A program made the position numbers and the translations under genes. A DNA stretch of 64,000 nucleotides from CBDCWT01 sp965223305 (lineage in GTDB: Bacteria; Planctomycetota; Planctomycetia; Pirellulales; Pirellulaceae): positions 186,001-250,000 of the forward strand of contig CBDCWT010000058.1 in assembly GCA_965223305.1 (NCBI GenBank), given 5' to 3'. Positions 63,748-64,000 of this stretch are shown piece after piece (within the stretch, counting starts at the first letter, position 1; each line of letters opens with the position of its first letter). The notes under the pieces are model-generated. The model saw only the letters and a list, made by a program, of their open reading frames with translations. It ran no database searches and was not told where the DNA came from.

Positions 63748-64000
63748 TTACCCTGGGTCTCGGCGTACGTTTTCGTTGTAGTATTTCAATCGACTGATAG
63801 CGTACTGCCGATCTCTCGTCCGCGACAGTAACTCACCCAGCGCAGATACATGCTTGCCGAAGTCCGATGTTGACGCAACCGGCAACTCACGTGGGCGGCC
63901 GAAAATGGGAAAGCAGGCAATACAAAGCGTGATTCCCGCAATGGCAAAATGTAGTAAGATCGTGCCCAGCGGTGGCACTGTGAACATCTCCAAGCCGGTT
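63748..64000 (-). CDS. DUF4350-like protein, C-terminal part (runs off window)
   Basis: The last ~84 residues of a gene entering from beyond the window's right edge. A transmembrane helix (ILLHFAIAGITLCIACFPIF) is followed by GRPRELPVASTSDFGKHVSA and LLSRTRDRQYAISRLKYYNE, the C-terminal pattern of DUF4350-type proteins that precede MoxR and DUF58 genes in planctomycetes. The first codon of the apparent ORF is TTG and the frame stays open to base 64000, so the start is outside. Confidence 0.75.
   Translation of the reverse strand, partial: TGLEMFTVPPLGTILLHFAIAGITLCIACFPIFGRPRELPVASTSDFGKHVSALGELLSRTRDRQYAISRLKYYNENVRRDPG

Overview
The window reads as a planctomycete chromosome, most like Pirellulales (inference from gene content, no search run). 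Supporting families are DUF1501 and DUF1552 secreted proteins, a PVC-type heme-binding dehydrogenase-like protein with HEAT repeats, an ECF sigma factor next to a Hanks-type kinase, many secreted Gfo/Idh/MocA oxidoreductases, a sulfatase, and zinc-ribbon headers on unrelated proteins. GC is moderately high. I recognised no rRNA, tRNA, CRISPR array or prophage.

Layout. 1-6736: end of an MFS transporter, a secreted amidase, a DUF1501 protein, then an ECF sigma/membrane serine-threonine kinase pair. 6737-9068: a REP-associated tyrosine transposase (RAYT, HUH/Y1 family) between two arrays of a 13-bp repeat that face each other. 9069-11879: a large kinase with zinc ribbon and TPRs. 11985-24098: a catabolic block, almost all on the plus strand, with four Gfo/Idh/MocA proteins, an MFS transporter, DUF1552, an enolase-superfamily enzyme, a class-C beta-lactamase-like hydrolase and a sulfatase. 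It probably handles sugars or sugar acids from sulfated polysaccharide. 24211-28211: a His-rich lipoprotein and a two-gene unit (S41 peptidase, then beta-propeller di-heme cytochrome). 28528-37329: an envelope or exopolysaccharide locus with an asparagine-synthase-like protein, a Gfo/Idh/MocA enzyme, three glycosyltransferases and a flippase, the last genes overlapping by 4 bp. 37676-40931: a minus-strand unit of a polytopic membrane protein, a sugar-phosphate isomerase-like protein and a zinc-ribbon membrane protein. 41327-43383: groES-groEL. 43603-49248: assorted genes (HEAT protein, transglutaminase-like protein, small lipoprotein, hydrolase plus class IV aminotransferase, EVE protein). 49802-53726: a PVC heme protein broken by a one-base frameshift. 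54397-60559: a complete Dpp/Opp-type peptide ABC transporter. 60917-64000: DUF58, MoxR ATPase and the end of a DUF4350-like gene.

The most unusual layer is the density of small mobile or palindromic DNA. (a) The RAYT and its two convergent arrays. (b) Three 176-bp elements with 17-bp terminal inverted repeats and TA flanks. They are nearly identical, each carries the same ~50-codon ORF running from one terminal repeat to the other, and one sits in a repeat whose unoccupied counterpart lies about 100 bp away. (c) GTAG-headed REP palindromes, including a textbook inverted pair (BIME). (d) Two further families of long imperfect hairpins. These fill nearly every intergenic gap over 300 bp.

Protein calls rest on motifs read by eye. 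Start codons were reassigned where the longest ORF ran back past a signal peptide, a Shine-Dalgarno sequence or a terminator.
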